DNA from: Deltaproteobacteria bacterium 13_1_40CM_4_68_19
GTDB taxonomy: Bacteria; Myxococcota; Myxococcia; Myxococcales; 40CM-4-68-19
Reading direction: 5' to 3'
DNA: 41,334 nt
Assembly (NCBI GenBank): GCA_001918155.1
Contig: MNFJ01000119.1
Location: forward strand, 1 to 41,334
Notes under the pieces: model-generated
What the model was told of the DNA's origin: nothing
The model's input: only the letters and a program-made list of their open reading frames with translations
The model's database searches: none
Translations under genes and position numbers: made by a program
Part shown: positions 21,353 to 29,633 of the stretch, in pieces
Position numbering within the stretch: position 1 is the stretch's first letter
How the letters are laid out: the number at the start of each line of letters is the position of its first letter

Positions 21353-23122
21353 TCAGTCTTCCTCCGCCGCCGGAGCATCCATCCGCTCGGGCGCGGATAC
21401 GCCGAGCACCGCCAGGGCGTTGGCCAGCGTCTGCTTCACCGCCCAGACGAGATAGAGGCGCGCGGTGGTCTTGCGCTCGTCGCCGGAAATGACCCGCTCG
21501 GTCTTCTTGTACTTCGTGTAGTAGCCGTGGAACTGCGCGATCGTTTCCTGGAGATAGAAGACCACCTTGTGCGGCTCGAGCGCCGAGGCGGCGTGCGCGA
21601 CCAGCTCGGGAAACTGCAGGACGCGCTTGATCAGGTCGATCTCTTCGGGAAGCTGCAGCGCGCCCATGGCGTCCGGATCCCAGCGCGGCTCGACGCCCTT
21701 CTCCTCCCGCGCCCGGCGCAGGATCGCCGCGCAGCGGGCATGGCCATACTGGACGTAGAAGACGGGATTGCTGTTGTCGCGCTTCTGCGCCAGGCAGACG
21801 TCGAAGTCCAGCGCCATGTCTCCGCGGCGCAGCAGGAAGAACACGCGTGTGGCATCCGGGCCTGCGGTCTCGAGCAGCTCGCGCAGGGTGACGAAGTTCG
21901 CCGCGCGCTTGCTCATGCGGTAGGGCTGGCCGTCCTTCACCAGATTCACGAGCTGGAAGAGGATCACCTCCAGCTCGCCCCCCATCGCGGCCACCACGGC
22001 CTTCATCCGCGAGACGTAGCCTCCGTGATCCGCGCCCCAGACGTCGATCAGGCGCCGGTAACCGCGGGAGAGCTTGTCGAAGTGATAAGCGACGTCGGCC
22101 GCGAAGTAGGTGGGCTCGCCGCTGGTCTTGAGCAGCGGGCGATCGCGATCGTCCCCGAAGCGGGTCGTCTTCACCACCTTGAGCGGCTGCGGGACGTACT
22201 CCTCCTCGTCGATGTCGACTCCCTTGGGCGGCGGCAGCACCTCCATCGCCGTCATGCCCTTCTCGTCGAGCATGCGGATGGCCGCTGAGAGCCGGTCCTG
22301 GTCGTGGAGGAGCTTTTCGCTGAAGAAGCTGTCGAATCGGATCCCGAAGAGCCGCAGGTCCTCCTCGATCAGGTTCTTCAGGATCCAGTTGGTTGCGAAT
22401 CCCCGGAGCGACTCGCGGATCTCCGGGAACGGCCGCGAGGGGTCTCCGCCGGCATCGAGCCACGCGCGCGCCACGTCCTTGACGTACTCGCCTTGATAGT
22501 CCTCCGGATCGAGCGGCACGCGCGGCACGCCGGGGCGCAGCTCGGTGGCGCGGGCCAGCACCGCGTGCGCGAGCCGCCAGACCTGCCCGCCCGCGTCGTT
22601 GATGTAGAACTCGCGGAAGACCTGGTAGCCCGCCCGCTCGAGCAGGTTCGCGACCACGTCTCCGATGACCGCCCCGCGTCCGTGGCCGACGTGCATCGGA
22701 CCGGTGGGGTTCGCGCTGACGAACTCCACCATCGTGCGAAGGCCATGGCCGGCATCGCTGCGCCCGAAGCGCTCCCGCTGCTCCCAGACGGCGCGCAGCG
22801 CCTTGTGCCACACGTCCTGCGCCAGTCGGATGTTGAGGAACCCGGGCCCGGCGATCTCCGGCCTCGCGGCGAGCAACCCTTCCCGGTCCTCGATCCGGTC
22901 GACGATCGCCTGCGCCAGCGCCCGGGGGTTGGGCTTCGGCGCCCCGGTCGCCGCGGCATGCTGCTTCGCGAACGCCATCGCCGCGTTGGCCGCGAAATCG
23001 CCGTGCGCGGCCTGCTTCGGCGAGTCGAGCTGGACGGGGTACTCGCCCGGCGGCAACAGGCCATCCTGCACGCACCTCTGCAGCGCACTGCGCAGCAGCG
23101 CGGCGACCTGCTCCTTCACCAT
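21353..23122 (-). CDS. argS: Arginyl-tRNA synthetase
   Basis: VEFVSANPTGPMHVGHGRGAVIGD; YRMSKRAANFVTLRELL. Confidence 0.97.
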   Translation of the reverse strand: MVKEQVAALLRSALQRCVQDGLLPPGEYPVQLDSPKQAAHGDFAANAAMAFAKQHAAATGAPKPNPRALAQAIVDRIEDREGLLAARPEIAGPGFLNIRLAQDVWHKALRAVWEQRERFGRSDAGHGLRTMVEFVSANPTGPMHVGHGRGAVIGDVVANLLERAGYQVFREFYINDAGGQVWRLAHAVLARATELRPGVPRVPLDPEDYQGEYVKDVARAWLDAGGDPSRPFPEIRESLRGFATNWILKNLIEEDLRLFGIRFDSFFSEKLLHDQDRLSAAIRMLDEKGMTAMEVLPPPKGVDIDEEEYVPQPLKVVKTTRFGDDRDRPLLKTSGEPTYFAADVAYHFDKLSRGYRRLIDVWGADHGGYVSRMKAVVAAMGGELEVILFQLVNLVKDGQPYRMSKRAANFVTLRELLETAGPDATRVFFLLRRGDMALDFDVCLAQKRDNSNPVFYVQYGHARCAAILRRAREEKGVEPRWDPDAMGALQLPEEIDLIKRVLQFPELVAHAASALEPHKVVFYLQETIAQFHGYYTKYKKTERVISGDERKTTARLYLVWAVKQTLANALAVLGVSAPERMDAPAAEED

Positions 23123-23622
23123 TTCGTTCCCTTGGAGTACTCCCGATCGAACGAGGGGCGCAGCCTGTCCCAGCTCGCGTGCAAGTGCTCGATCATCACC
23201 TTGGTGTCGCCCAGCACCGGCATGAAGTTGGTGTCCCCGTTCCAGCGCGGCACGACGTGCCAGTGCAGGTGGTCGGCGATGCCGGCGCCGGCCGTGCGGC
23301 CGAGGTTCATCCCGATGTTGTAACCCTGCGCCCCGTAGGCTTCACCGACCAGGCGAACCGCGACGCGCAGCATCTCCGAGAGCTCGTCGTGCTCCTCGCG
23401 CGGCAGCGCCGTCAGCTCGGCGATGTGCGCGCGGGGCACCACCATCAGGTGCCCGTTGTTGTACGGAAAGCGGTTGAGGATCGCGAAGGTGTGCGCGCTG
23501 CGGCCCAGGATCAGGTTCTCGCGGTCGTCGCCGGCCCGCGGCAGCTCGCAGAAGATGCATCCGGTCTGCCGCTCTCCCTTCGAGATCAGCTCCATCCGCC
23601 AGGGGGCCCAGAGCTGCTCCAT
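23116..23622 (-). CDS. HIT family hydrolase
   Basis: MEQLWAPWRMELI...GCIFCELP...NNGHLMVVPRAHIAEL...GIADHLHWHVVPRW (HxHxH). Confidence 0.95.
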   Translation of the reverse strand: MEQLWAPWRMELISKGERQTGCIFCELPRAGDDRENLILGRSAHTFAILNRFPYNNGHLMVVPRAHIAELTALPREEHDELSEMLRVAVRLVGEAYGAQGYNIGMNLGRTAGAGIADHLHWHVVPRWNGDTNFMPVLGDTKVMIEHLHASWDRLRPSFDREYSKGTKW

Positions 23623-24572
23623 CACCTCACCAGATTCGGCGCCAGGAACATGAGCCCGCCCTCGTGCGGCGCCGACCGCACGCCTTCGGTCGCGCCCTGG
23701 AACGCGCCCTGGAAGGCCCCGCGGACCAGATCCCGCAGCGACAGCTCGCGCTCGCGCGGCGGATATTGCACCTTCGGCTCTCCGCTCTGTCCGGCGAGCC
23801 CCCAGGCCGCCGCGACGGCGTCGTCGAAGCCGCCCAGCTCGTCGACCAGCTTGAGCTCCTTCGCCCGCTTGCCGGTGTAGATGCGCCCTTCGGCGATCTC
23901 GCGCACCCGCGCCTCGGGCATGCCGCGCCCTTGCGCCACCGCCTGCACGAACTGCGAATAGACGTCGTCCGAAATGCTCTGGATCTCCTCCCGATCCGTC
24001 TCCTGGATGGGACGGAACGGCGAGAGCGTGTCCTTGTACTTGCCGCTCTTGAGCGTCGTCTCTTCGACCTTCGCCCACTCCAGCAGGCCGCGCACGTTGA
24101 AGTGCAAGAAGATCACGCCGATGGAACCGGTGAGCGTCCCGGGCTCCGCGAAGATCCGGTCCGCCGGCGCCGAGATGTAGTAGCCGCCCGATGCCGCCAT
24201 CCCGCCCATCGAGACCACCACCTTCTTGCGCGCCTTGATGCGCTTGATCGCGTCGTGGATCTCCTGCGAGGGAGCGACGGCGCCCCCCGGCGAGTCGACG
24301 CGCAGCACGATGGCCTTGATGTCGTCGTCCCTTTCGTACTTCTTCAGCAGCTTGACGATCTTGTCGGCGTCGATTCCGGCGGGCGCCGCCTCGCCGATGG
24401 TCCCCTTCGCCTCGACGATGCCGATGCGGGCGCCGACGGTGGTCTCCGTCTCCAGGCTGACGCCCGTGCTGGTGCTCTTCAGCGCCGAGTACGCGAGCAG
24501 CATGAAGCCGAACAGGACCAGGAACAGGCCACCGAAGATGACGCCGAGCACGATCGCCGCGCGCTTGTCCAA
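23622..24572 (-). CDS. sppA: Signal peptide peptidase SppA
   Basis: KAIVLRVDSPGGAVAPSQEIHDAIKRIK; SMGGMAASGGYYISAPADRIFAEPGTLTGSIGV; TTG start at 24572 with GAAGGAG RBS. Confidence 0.93.
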   Translation of the reverse strand: MDKRAAIVLGVIFGGLFLVLFGFMLLAYSALKSTSTGVSLETETTVGARIGIVEAKGTIGEAAPAGIDADKIVKLLKKYERDDDIKAIVLRVDSPGGAVAPSQEIHDAIKRIKARKKVVVSMGGMAASGGYYISAPADRIFAEPGTLTGSIGVIFLHFNVRGLLEWAKVEETTLKSGKYKDTLSPFRPIQETDREEIQSISDDVYSQFVQAVAQGRGMPEARVREIAEGRIYTGKRAKELKLVDELGGFDDAVAAAWGLAGQSGEPKVQYPPRERELSLRDLVRGAFQGAFQGATEGVRSAPHEGGLMFLAPNLVR

Positions 24573-24638
24573 CGTGACGCTCCTTCTCGAACAGAGGCCG
24601 CTTGCTACCACTCGGACCGTGTGGGTACAAGCGCGGCC

Positions 24639-25004
24639 GTGTCGTTCCGGAGCATGCTGACGAGCCTGGTCGAGCGCGTTTCCGGGGCCCGCGGCGCGGT
24701 GTTCTGCGATCACGAAGGCGAAGCGGTCGAGGTGGTGATCCGCGACGCCGCGCTCTCCGAATACGAGATGAAGGTGGTGGGCGCGCAGCTCGCGGCGGTG
24801 TGGCTGGATCTGACGGCCAGCGCGCAGGAGCACGGGGCGGGAGCCTTGATCGAGCTGCGACTGGGATGCAGCGCGGGCACCTTGCTCTGCCGATCGTTGC
24901 CGGAGGGATATTACGTCGTGCTGCTGGTCGGGATCGGCATCCCTGGCGCGCCGGCGGCCTTCGCGCTGCGCTCTGCGACGGCGGACATCGCCACGGAGCT
25001 TTGA
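24639..25004 (+). CDS. Roadblock/LC7-like domain protein
   Basis: MLTSLVERVSGARGAVFCDHEGEAVEVVIRDAALSEYEMKVVGAQLAAVW...; start uncertain (GTG 24639 or ATG 24654). Confidence 0.7.
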   Translation: MSFRSMLTSLVERVSGARGAVFCDHEGEAVEVVIRDAALSEYEMKVVGAQLAAVWLDLTASAQEHGAGALIELRLGCSAGTLLCRSLPEGYYVVLLVGIGIPGAPAAFALRSATADIATEL

Positions 25005-25015
25005 CCGCCTTCACC

Positions 25016-25107
25016 AGTCGCGGCCGCCGAAAGCGGCTCAGTCGCGGCCGCGGAAGGCGGCTTAGCGACTGTGTTTTTAGACTGTACAGGTCATGAGACG
25101 TGTTCTA
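25016..25107. repeat. Dispersed intergenic repeat family 1, copy B
   Basis: agtcgcggccgccgaaagcggctcagtcgcggccgcggaaggcggcttagcgactgtgtttttagactgtacaggtcatgagacgtgttcta; ends at the stop codon of the next minus CDS. Confidence 0.75.
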
Positions 25108-26610
25108 GTTGGTGGCCCCGTGCCGGGCATAGCGCACGAGCGCCCGCAGATCGGGACGATCCGGATCGAGCTCCAGTCCGGAGCGGCGGTGGCCCGGACC
25201 GGTGACGATGCCACCCCACCTCGAGGGGTCTTCCACCTCCAGTCCGTCGGGATCGAGCAGGAGCGGGTCGCGGGGATCGAGGTCCTGCGCCGATCGCAAG
25301 TACGCGAGCGCTGCCTTCTGCGCGCCCTGACCGTTCACCGCCAGCACGGCCAGCCCGGCGAAGTTCAACGCGGCGATCCGCTCGTCGAACACGGGGCGGG
25401 TAGGCACCGCCGCGATGAGGACGGCCACCCGTGGTTTCGTTCCCTGGGGCGGCCGCCACAGCCATGCAGGTCCGTCGCCCGCGTGCACCAGCGACGGCCG
25501 TGGGATCTCGTCGCGGCGAAGGCCTGGGCGCGGGCTGCGCGTCAGCCGCAACGGCGTACCCCGCCCCGTGCGCAGCTGCCAGACGTCCGTCATATCGTCG
25601 GACAGGCGCCAGCCGAAGAACAGCCGCTCGCCGGTCCGGTCCCAGATCAGGCCACCGTCCGCCAGGGCCCCCGATGGAGGAACAGCGAGCGGCTGGACCC
25701 GCAGCGAAGGAATATCGAGGAGGGAGAAGACGTCCTGTCCGTTCGATTCCACGGCCACTGCCAGGCGATGGCCGTCGTCGGTGACCGCGAAGGCTTCCAC
25801 GTTGCCCGCCGGGGCGTGGACGGTCTTGCGCGAGCGGTCCTGGACGGTGACGGCGTCGACGCCCATCGTCGAGCGGCCGGCATCGGTCAGCACGTAGACG
25901 GTGCGTCCGTCGGGCGAGAAGCGCGGCTGGCGGAATCGCGCCGGCTTCTCGGAGGAGATCAGCACGTTGCCGCGAGCGGAGGCGAGGTCGGCGAGGACGA
26001 CCGCCTCCGATCCGGATCGGCGGACCAGCGCGAGGATGCTCCGCCCGTCCGGCGAAGGCGGTCCGAGCGCGAACAAGCCGGAGAGGGCATCCGCGAGAGG
26101 AAGCGAATCGGAAGCGGTCTGGGTGCCGGCCGCCGGCGGAGGCGGCACGATCTCCGACGTCGTTTTCACGTCCATTGCGAACGAGCGCAGGGAAACCGCC
26201 GCTCCGTTCAGGACGGCGTAGAACAGTTTCTTCCCATCGCGCGAGAAGCCGCCCAGGATCTGATCTCCGGCTGCGGGATCGACCGGGGTGGGTCCGCCCC
26301 CCTCCTCGTCCACCCGCAGGATCCGGCGCCGGCCATCGCGCAAGCCGACGGCGACGAGCTGTCCCGGCTCGAACGGAACGTATCGGATCTCGACGACGCC
26401 GCCCGGCTCGTCGGTGAGCTGCGTCGGATAGCTCCCGTCCACCGCCACGGACGCCGCCTGCCGGGTCTTGAAGAGAGTGGTGAGGAAGGCGATGCGAGTG
26501 CCGTCCGAGGAAGGCGCGGGCGCCCAGGCCGCCGCGGCGGATTCGAGGTGTCGCAGCCGGGCCGGCAGGTCCTCGTCCGCAGCGGCCAGCAGCAGCGCGA
26601 GAGCGAGCAT
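25105..26610 (-). CDS. Beta-propeller protein resembling S9-peptidase N-terminus, truncated/degenerate hydrolase part
   Basis: APAPSSDGTRIAFLTTLF, RQPRFSPDGRTVYVLTD propeller repeats; no GxSxG serine nucleophile motif seen. Confidence 0.6.
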   Translation of the reverse strand: MLALALLLAAADEDLPARLRHLESAAAAWAPAPSSDGTRIAFLTTLFKTRQAASVAVDGSYPTQLTDEPGGVVEIRYVPFEPGQLVAVGLRDGRRRILRVDEEGGGPTPVDPAAGDQILGGFSRDGKKLFYAVLNGAAVSLRSFAMDVKTTSEIVPPPPAAGTQTASDSLPLADALSGLFALGPPSPDGRSILALVRRSGSEAVVLADLASARGNVLISSEKPARFRQPRFSPDGRTVYVLTDAGRSTMGVDAVTVQDRSRKTVHAPAGNVEAFAVTDDGHRLAVAVESNGQDVFSLLDIPSLRVQPLAVPPSGALADGGLIWDRTGERLFFGWRLSDDMTDVWQLRTGRGTPLRLTRSPRPGLRRDEIPRPSLVHAGDGPAWLWRPPQGTKPRVAVLIAAVPTRPVFDERIAALNFAGLAVLAVNGQGAQKAALAYLRSAQDLDPRDPLLLDPDGLEVEDPSRWGGIVTGPGHRRSGLELDPDRPDLRALVRYARHGATN

Positions 26611-26726
26611 TTGAATTCAGGCCTCCCTCGGCCGTTCTATCCAAGGGCGTGGCCGAACGCGACCGCCGCGCGTCGCAGGTGCTGCTCCCTTGACGCGCCA
26701 GGGGCGCGCCCGCAGAAGGAGTGTGC

Positions 26727-27635
26727 ATGCGCCGATTCCCTTTCGCCGTCCTGCTCGCCGCCGCTGGGTGCATCCACGGCTCGCCCGCGCCCCAGCGCGA
26801 CTCGAATGCGCTGCGGGCCATCGCCCAGCAGGAGCGCTGGGCGCAGGACGCCCTCTCGCGGCGTCCGGACCGCACCGAGCTGCAGGCGATCCGCTCGAGT
26901 GACTTCACCGCGGTGGGCCGCGGCCGCGGCGAGCTCAAGCGGCTGCTGCAGGCGATCGACCGCGCAACCTGGATCCGCAACACGGCGGCGGAGCTGATGC
27001 TCGACGACGCCGACCTGCAGCTGGCGGCCACGTTCGACCGCGCCGCCCGCATGCGCGCGGACGCCATCCAGGCGGCGGACGAGCTGGCCTCTGCGCTGGC
27101 GGAAGCCAAGGGCGGCCTGACGATCGGCGATCTCCGCCCCGGCCTGGAAGCGGTGCGCAAGGCGCAAGCGAGCGAAGACCGGATCGCACGGCTCACTGCG
27201 CGCGCCGGGGGACGCAGGCTCGCCCCCGCTGCCCTGCCGGTACCGCGGCCTTTCCTCGCCTCGGCGGCGCGCCTGGTCGCAGCCAACCCCGAGCTGACGC
27301 GGGAGCTGGACCGACTGGCGCCTGACGACGCGGCGCAGATCCGGGCGCGGCTCGCCGACGTGAATCGCGAGAAGGAGGAGGCGAAGCGGGCCGCGCCGGC
27401 TGCGGCTCCGAGCCCGGCGCCGCCAGCTGCCGACGAAGTCCCGCCACCCGAACCGAAGGAGGCGGAAGCGCCCTCTCCGACGCTGACGGTGGCCAACGAT
27501 GCGGCCGTCCTGATCTCCAAGCGGATTCCGCGCTCGATCACGCTGCGCGAAGACGGGCTGTTCGAGCTGTCCTACGACGACGCGGACTATCTCGTCGATC
27601 CGCAGGGCAAGCTGGTGCGGAAGGAAGCGAAGTAA
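26727..27635 (+). CDS. Predicted lipoprotein, unknown function
   Basis: MRRFPFAVLLAAAGCIHGSP lipobox; Ala/Glu/Pro-rich low-complexity linker. Confidence 0.65.
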   Translation: MRRFPFAVLLAAAGCIHGSPAPQRDSNALRAIAQQERWAQDALSRRPDRTELQAIRSSDFTAVGRGRGELKRLLQAIDRATWIRNTAAELMLDDADLQLAATFDRAARMRADAIQAADELASALAEAKGGLTIGDLRPGLEAVRKAQASEDRIARLTARAGGRRLAPAALPVPRPFLASAARLVAANPELTRELDRLAPDDAAQIRARLADVNREKEEAKRAAPAAAPSPAPPAADEVPPPEPKEAEAPSPTLTVANDAAVLISKRIPRSITLREDGLFELSYDDADYLVDPQGKLVRKEAK

Positions 27636-27648
27636 CCGCCGTCTACCT

Positions 27649-27722
27649 TGACGTAACGTTGACGTTGACGTGGTCGTTGGACGGCGACGGCGACGTTACG
27701 GCGACGTGGCCGTGGTCGGCTG
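27649..27722. repeat. Dispersed repeat family 2, copy 2
   Basis: tgacgtaacgttgacgttgacgtggtcgttggacggcgacggcgacgttacggcgacgtggccgtggtcggc; 8-bp IR CGTAACGT/ACGTTACG (27652-27659, 27693-27700). Confidence 0.75.
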
Positions 27723-27732
27723 CACCCGCCCC

Positions 27733-29079
27733 CTACTTCTGGAAATCGTACACGCTCCCGATCCGCAGGATCCGCGTCAGCTCGTCGAGCGCCTGCATGT
27801 TCTCGCGGGCCAGGCGCGGGTCCGCCAGGTCCTCTCCGACCAGGCGGTCGCGGTAATGCCGGCTGACCCACGCCTCCAGCTCCGCGCCGAGCGGCTCGTC
27901 CCAGAAGACGCGCGCTTCGATCGCGGAGCGCTCGCCGTCCTGCAGCACGATGCGCTGGCGCAGGCAGGCGGGGCCGCCGCCGTTCTCCATCGATTCGCGC
28001 AGATCGAGATGGTGCGCGCTCTTCACCGGACCGTCCGACTCGATCACCCGCTGGAGGAACGCGCGCGCCCGCGGGTCCTCGCGCGCCTCCTCCGGCGCCA
28101 GGATGGTCATGCTCCCGTCCGGCAAGGTGAGCAGCTGCGAGTTGAACGGATATGCCGCGACGGCGGAAACGACCGGAAGCTCCCTTTCCGTGGCCAGGAA
28201 AGCGACGAACGATTCACCCAGCAGCGCACGCAGCTTGTCCAGCAGGGCCGCGACCTCGAGGAAGGCCAGCTCATGCAAGAGCAAGACGTTCCCGTTTCCC
28301 ACCGCCAGCACGTCGGTGTGAAAGGCGCCGGCGTCGATCCCGATCGGGTGCTGCTGGGGGAAGAGAGCACGGGCGCCATCCACCTGCCCGAGCCGCGCCA
28401 GCGCATGCGACGCCTCGCGGGTCTGCCGCGCGGGGTACACGGAGGGTTCGCCGCCGGGCGGCGGATCGCCAAAGGCGCAGCGGCCCCAGGCCAAGAGATG
28501 GACGGCCTCCCTGTCGGCCGCGAACAGCCGGGTGTGGTTCGCAGCGCCTTCGTCCGCGAAGTGCCCTCCGCCGGGCAACGGATCATGGACCTCGAATTTC
28601 TTCCCGTCCGCGAAGATGGCGCGGAGCACGCGCGCGGTGGTCTCCGCCTCCAGCGAGCGGTGGAACATCGCGGTGAGATTCGCGGGGATCAGGTGCAGCC
28701 GCCCATCGGCGGCATCGGCGCTGGGGATGCAGGTCGCGGCGTTCGCGGTCCACATCGCCGCCGCGCTCGAGCTGATGCGCAGCAGCTGGTCCTTCAGCTC
28801 CGGATCCCGCGCGGCCTGCGCGAGCACTTCTTCGTCGCTCCCGCGGAAGCCGAGGCGGCGCAGCGTCCGCAGCGAGGGCCGCTCGTGCGGCGGCAGTACG
28901 GCCTGCCCGACTCCGAGCGATGCGACGAAGCGCATCTTGGCGAGGCCCTGCAGCGCGGCGCCCCGCGGGCTCGCCGGTTGCCCGGAGTGCGCCAGCGAGG
29001 CGACGTTGCCGTGGGAGAGCCCGGCGTAGTTGTGGGTGGGGCCGACGAGCCCGTCGAAATTGTACTCGCGCGCCGGCAC
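27733..29079 (-). CDS. astB: N-succinylarginine dihydrolase
   Basis: YNFDGLVGPTHNYAGLSHGNVASLAHSG...KMRFVASLGVGQAVLPPHERP...MWTANAATCIPSADAADGRLHLIPANLTAMFHRS. Confidence 0.95.
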   Translation of the reverse strand: MPAREYNFDGLVGPTHNYAGLSHGNVASLAHSGQPASPRGAALQGLAKMRFVASLGVGQAVLPPHERPSLRTLRRLGFRGSDEEVLAQAARDPELKDQLLRISSSAAAMWTANAATCIPSADAADGRLHLIPANLTAMFHRSLEAETTARVLRAIFADGKKFEVHDPLPGGGHFADEGAANHTRLFAADREAVHLLAWGRCAFGDPPPGGEPSVYPARQTREASHALARLGQVDGARALFPQQHPIGIDAGAFHTDVLAVGNGNVLLLHELAFLEVAALLDKLRALLGESFVAFLATERELPVVSAVAAYPFNSQLLTLPDGSMTILAPEEAREDPRARAFLQRVIESDGPVKSAHHLDLRESMENGGGPACLRQRIVLQDGERSAIEARVFWDEPLGAELEAWVSRHYRDRLVGEDLADPRLARENMQALDELTRILRIGSVYDFQK

Positions 29080-29097
29080 GCCGCCCCACCTCCCGGA

Positions 29098-29562
29098 TCA
29101 CTTTCCGTAGAACCGGAATACGAGCTCGGCGACGCACGCCGGCTTCTGCTCTCCCTCGATCTCGATGATCGCCCCGAGCAGCCCCTCGACCCCGTTGGGG
29201 ATCTCGGTGACGTCGCCGAGCTTCACGTTCAGCCGGTATCGCTGCCCTTCCTTGAGCGGTGCGGGGAAACGGACCTTGTTCAATCCGTAGTTGATGACCA
29301 TCGCGAAGTTCTTGATCTCGACCAGCTCGAAGAAGATCCCGGCGATCAGCGAGACGGTGAAGTACCCGTGCGCGATCGGTTTTCCGAAGGGAGACTCGCG
29401 CGCGATGCGCTCGCGATCGACGTGGATCCACTGATGGTCGCCGGTCGCGTCGGCGAACTTGCGGATCGCCTCATAGGTCATCTGCCTCCAGTCCGAGACG
29501 CCGATCTCCTTGCCGACGAGGGACTTGAGGCCGGACACGCCGTCGATCAGGGTCTTGCCCAT
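29098..29562 (-). CDS. MaoC family (R)-hydratase
   Basis: TYEAIRKFADATGDHQWIHVDRERIARESPFGKPIAHGYFTVSLI. Confidence 0.93.
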   Translation of the reverse strand: MGKTLIDGVSGLKSLVGKEIGVSDWRQMTYEAIRKFADATGDHQWIHVDRERIARESPFGKPIAHGYFTVSLIAGIFFELVEIKNFAMVINYGLNKVRFPAPLKEGQRYRLNVKLGDVTEIPNGVEGLLGAIIEIEGEQKPACVAELVFRFYGK

Positions 29563-29633
29563 GGTGCGCTCCCGGTCAGATTGGGGCCCTGTTTAGCACG
29601 CCTGAGGGTCGCGGGCTTCCGTCGTTGCAGGGC

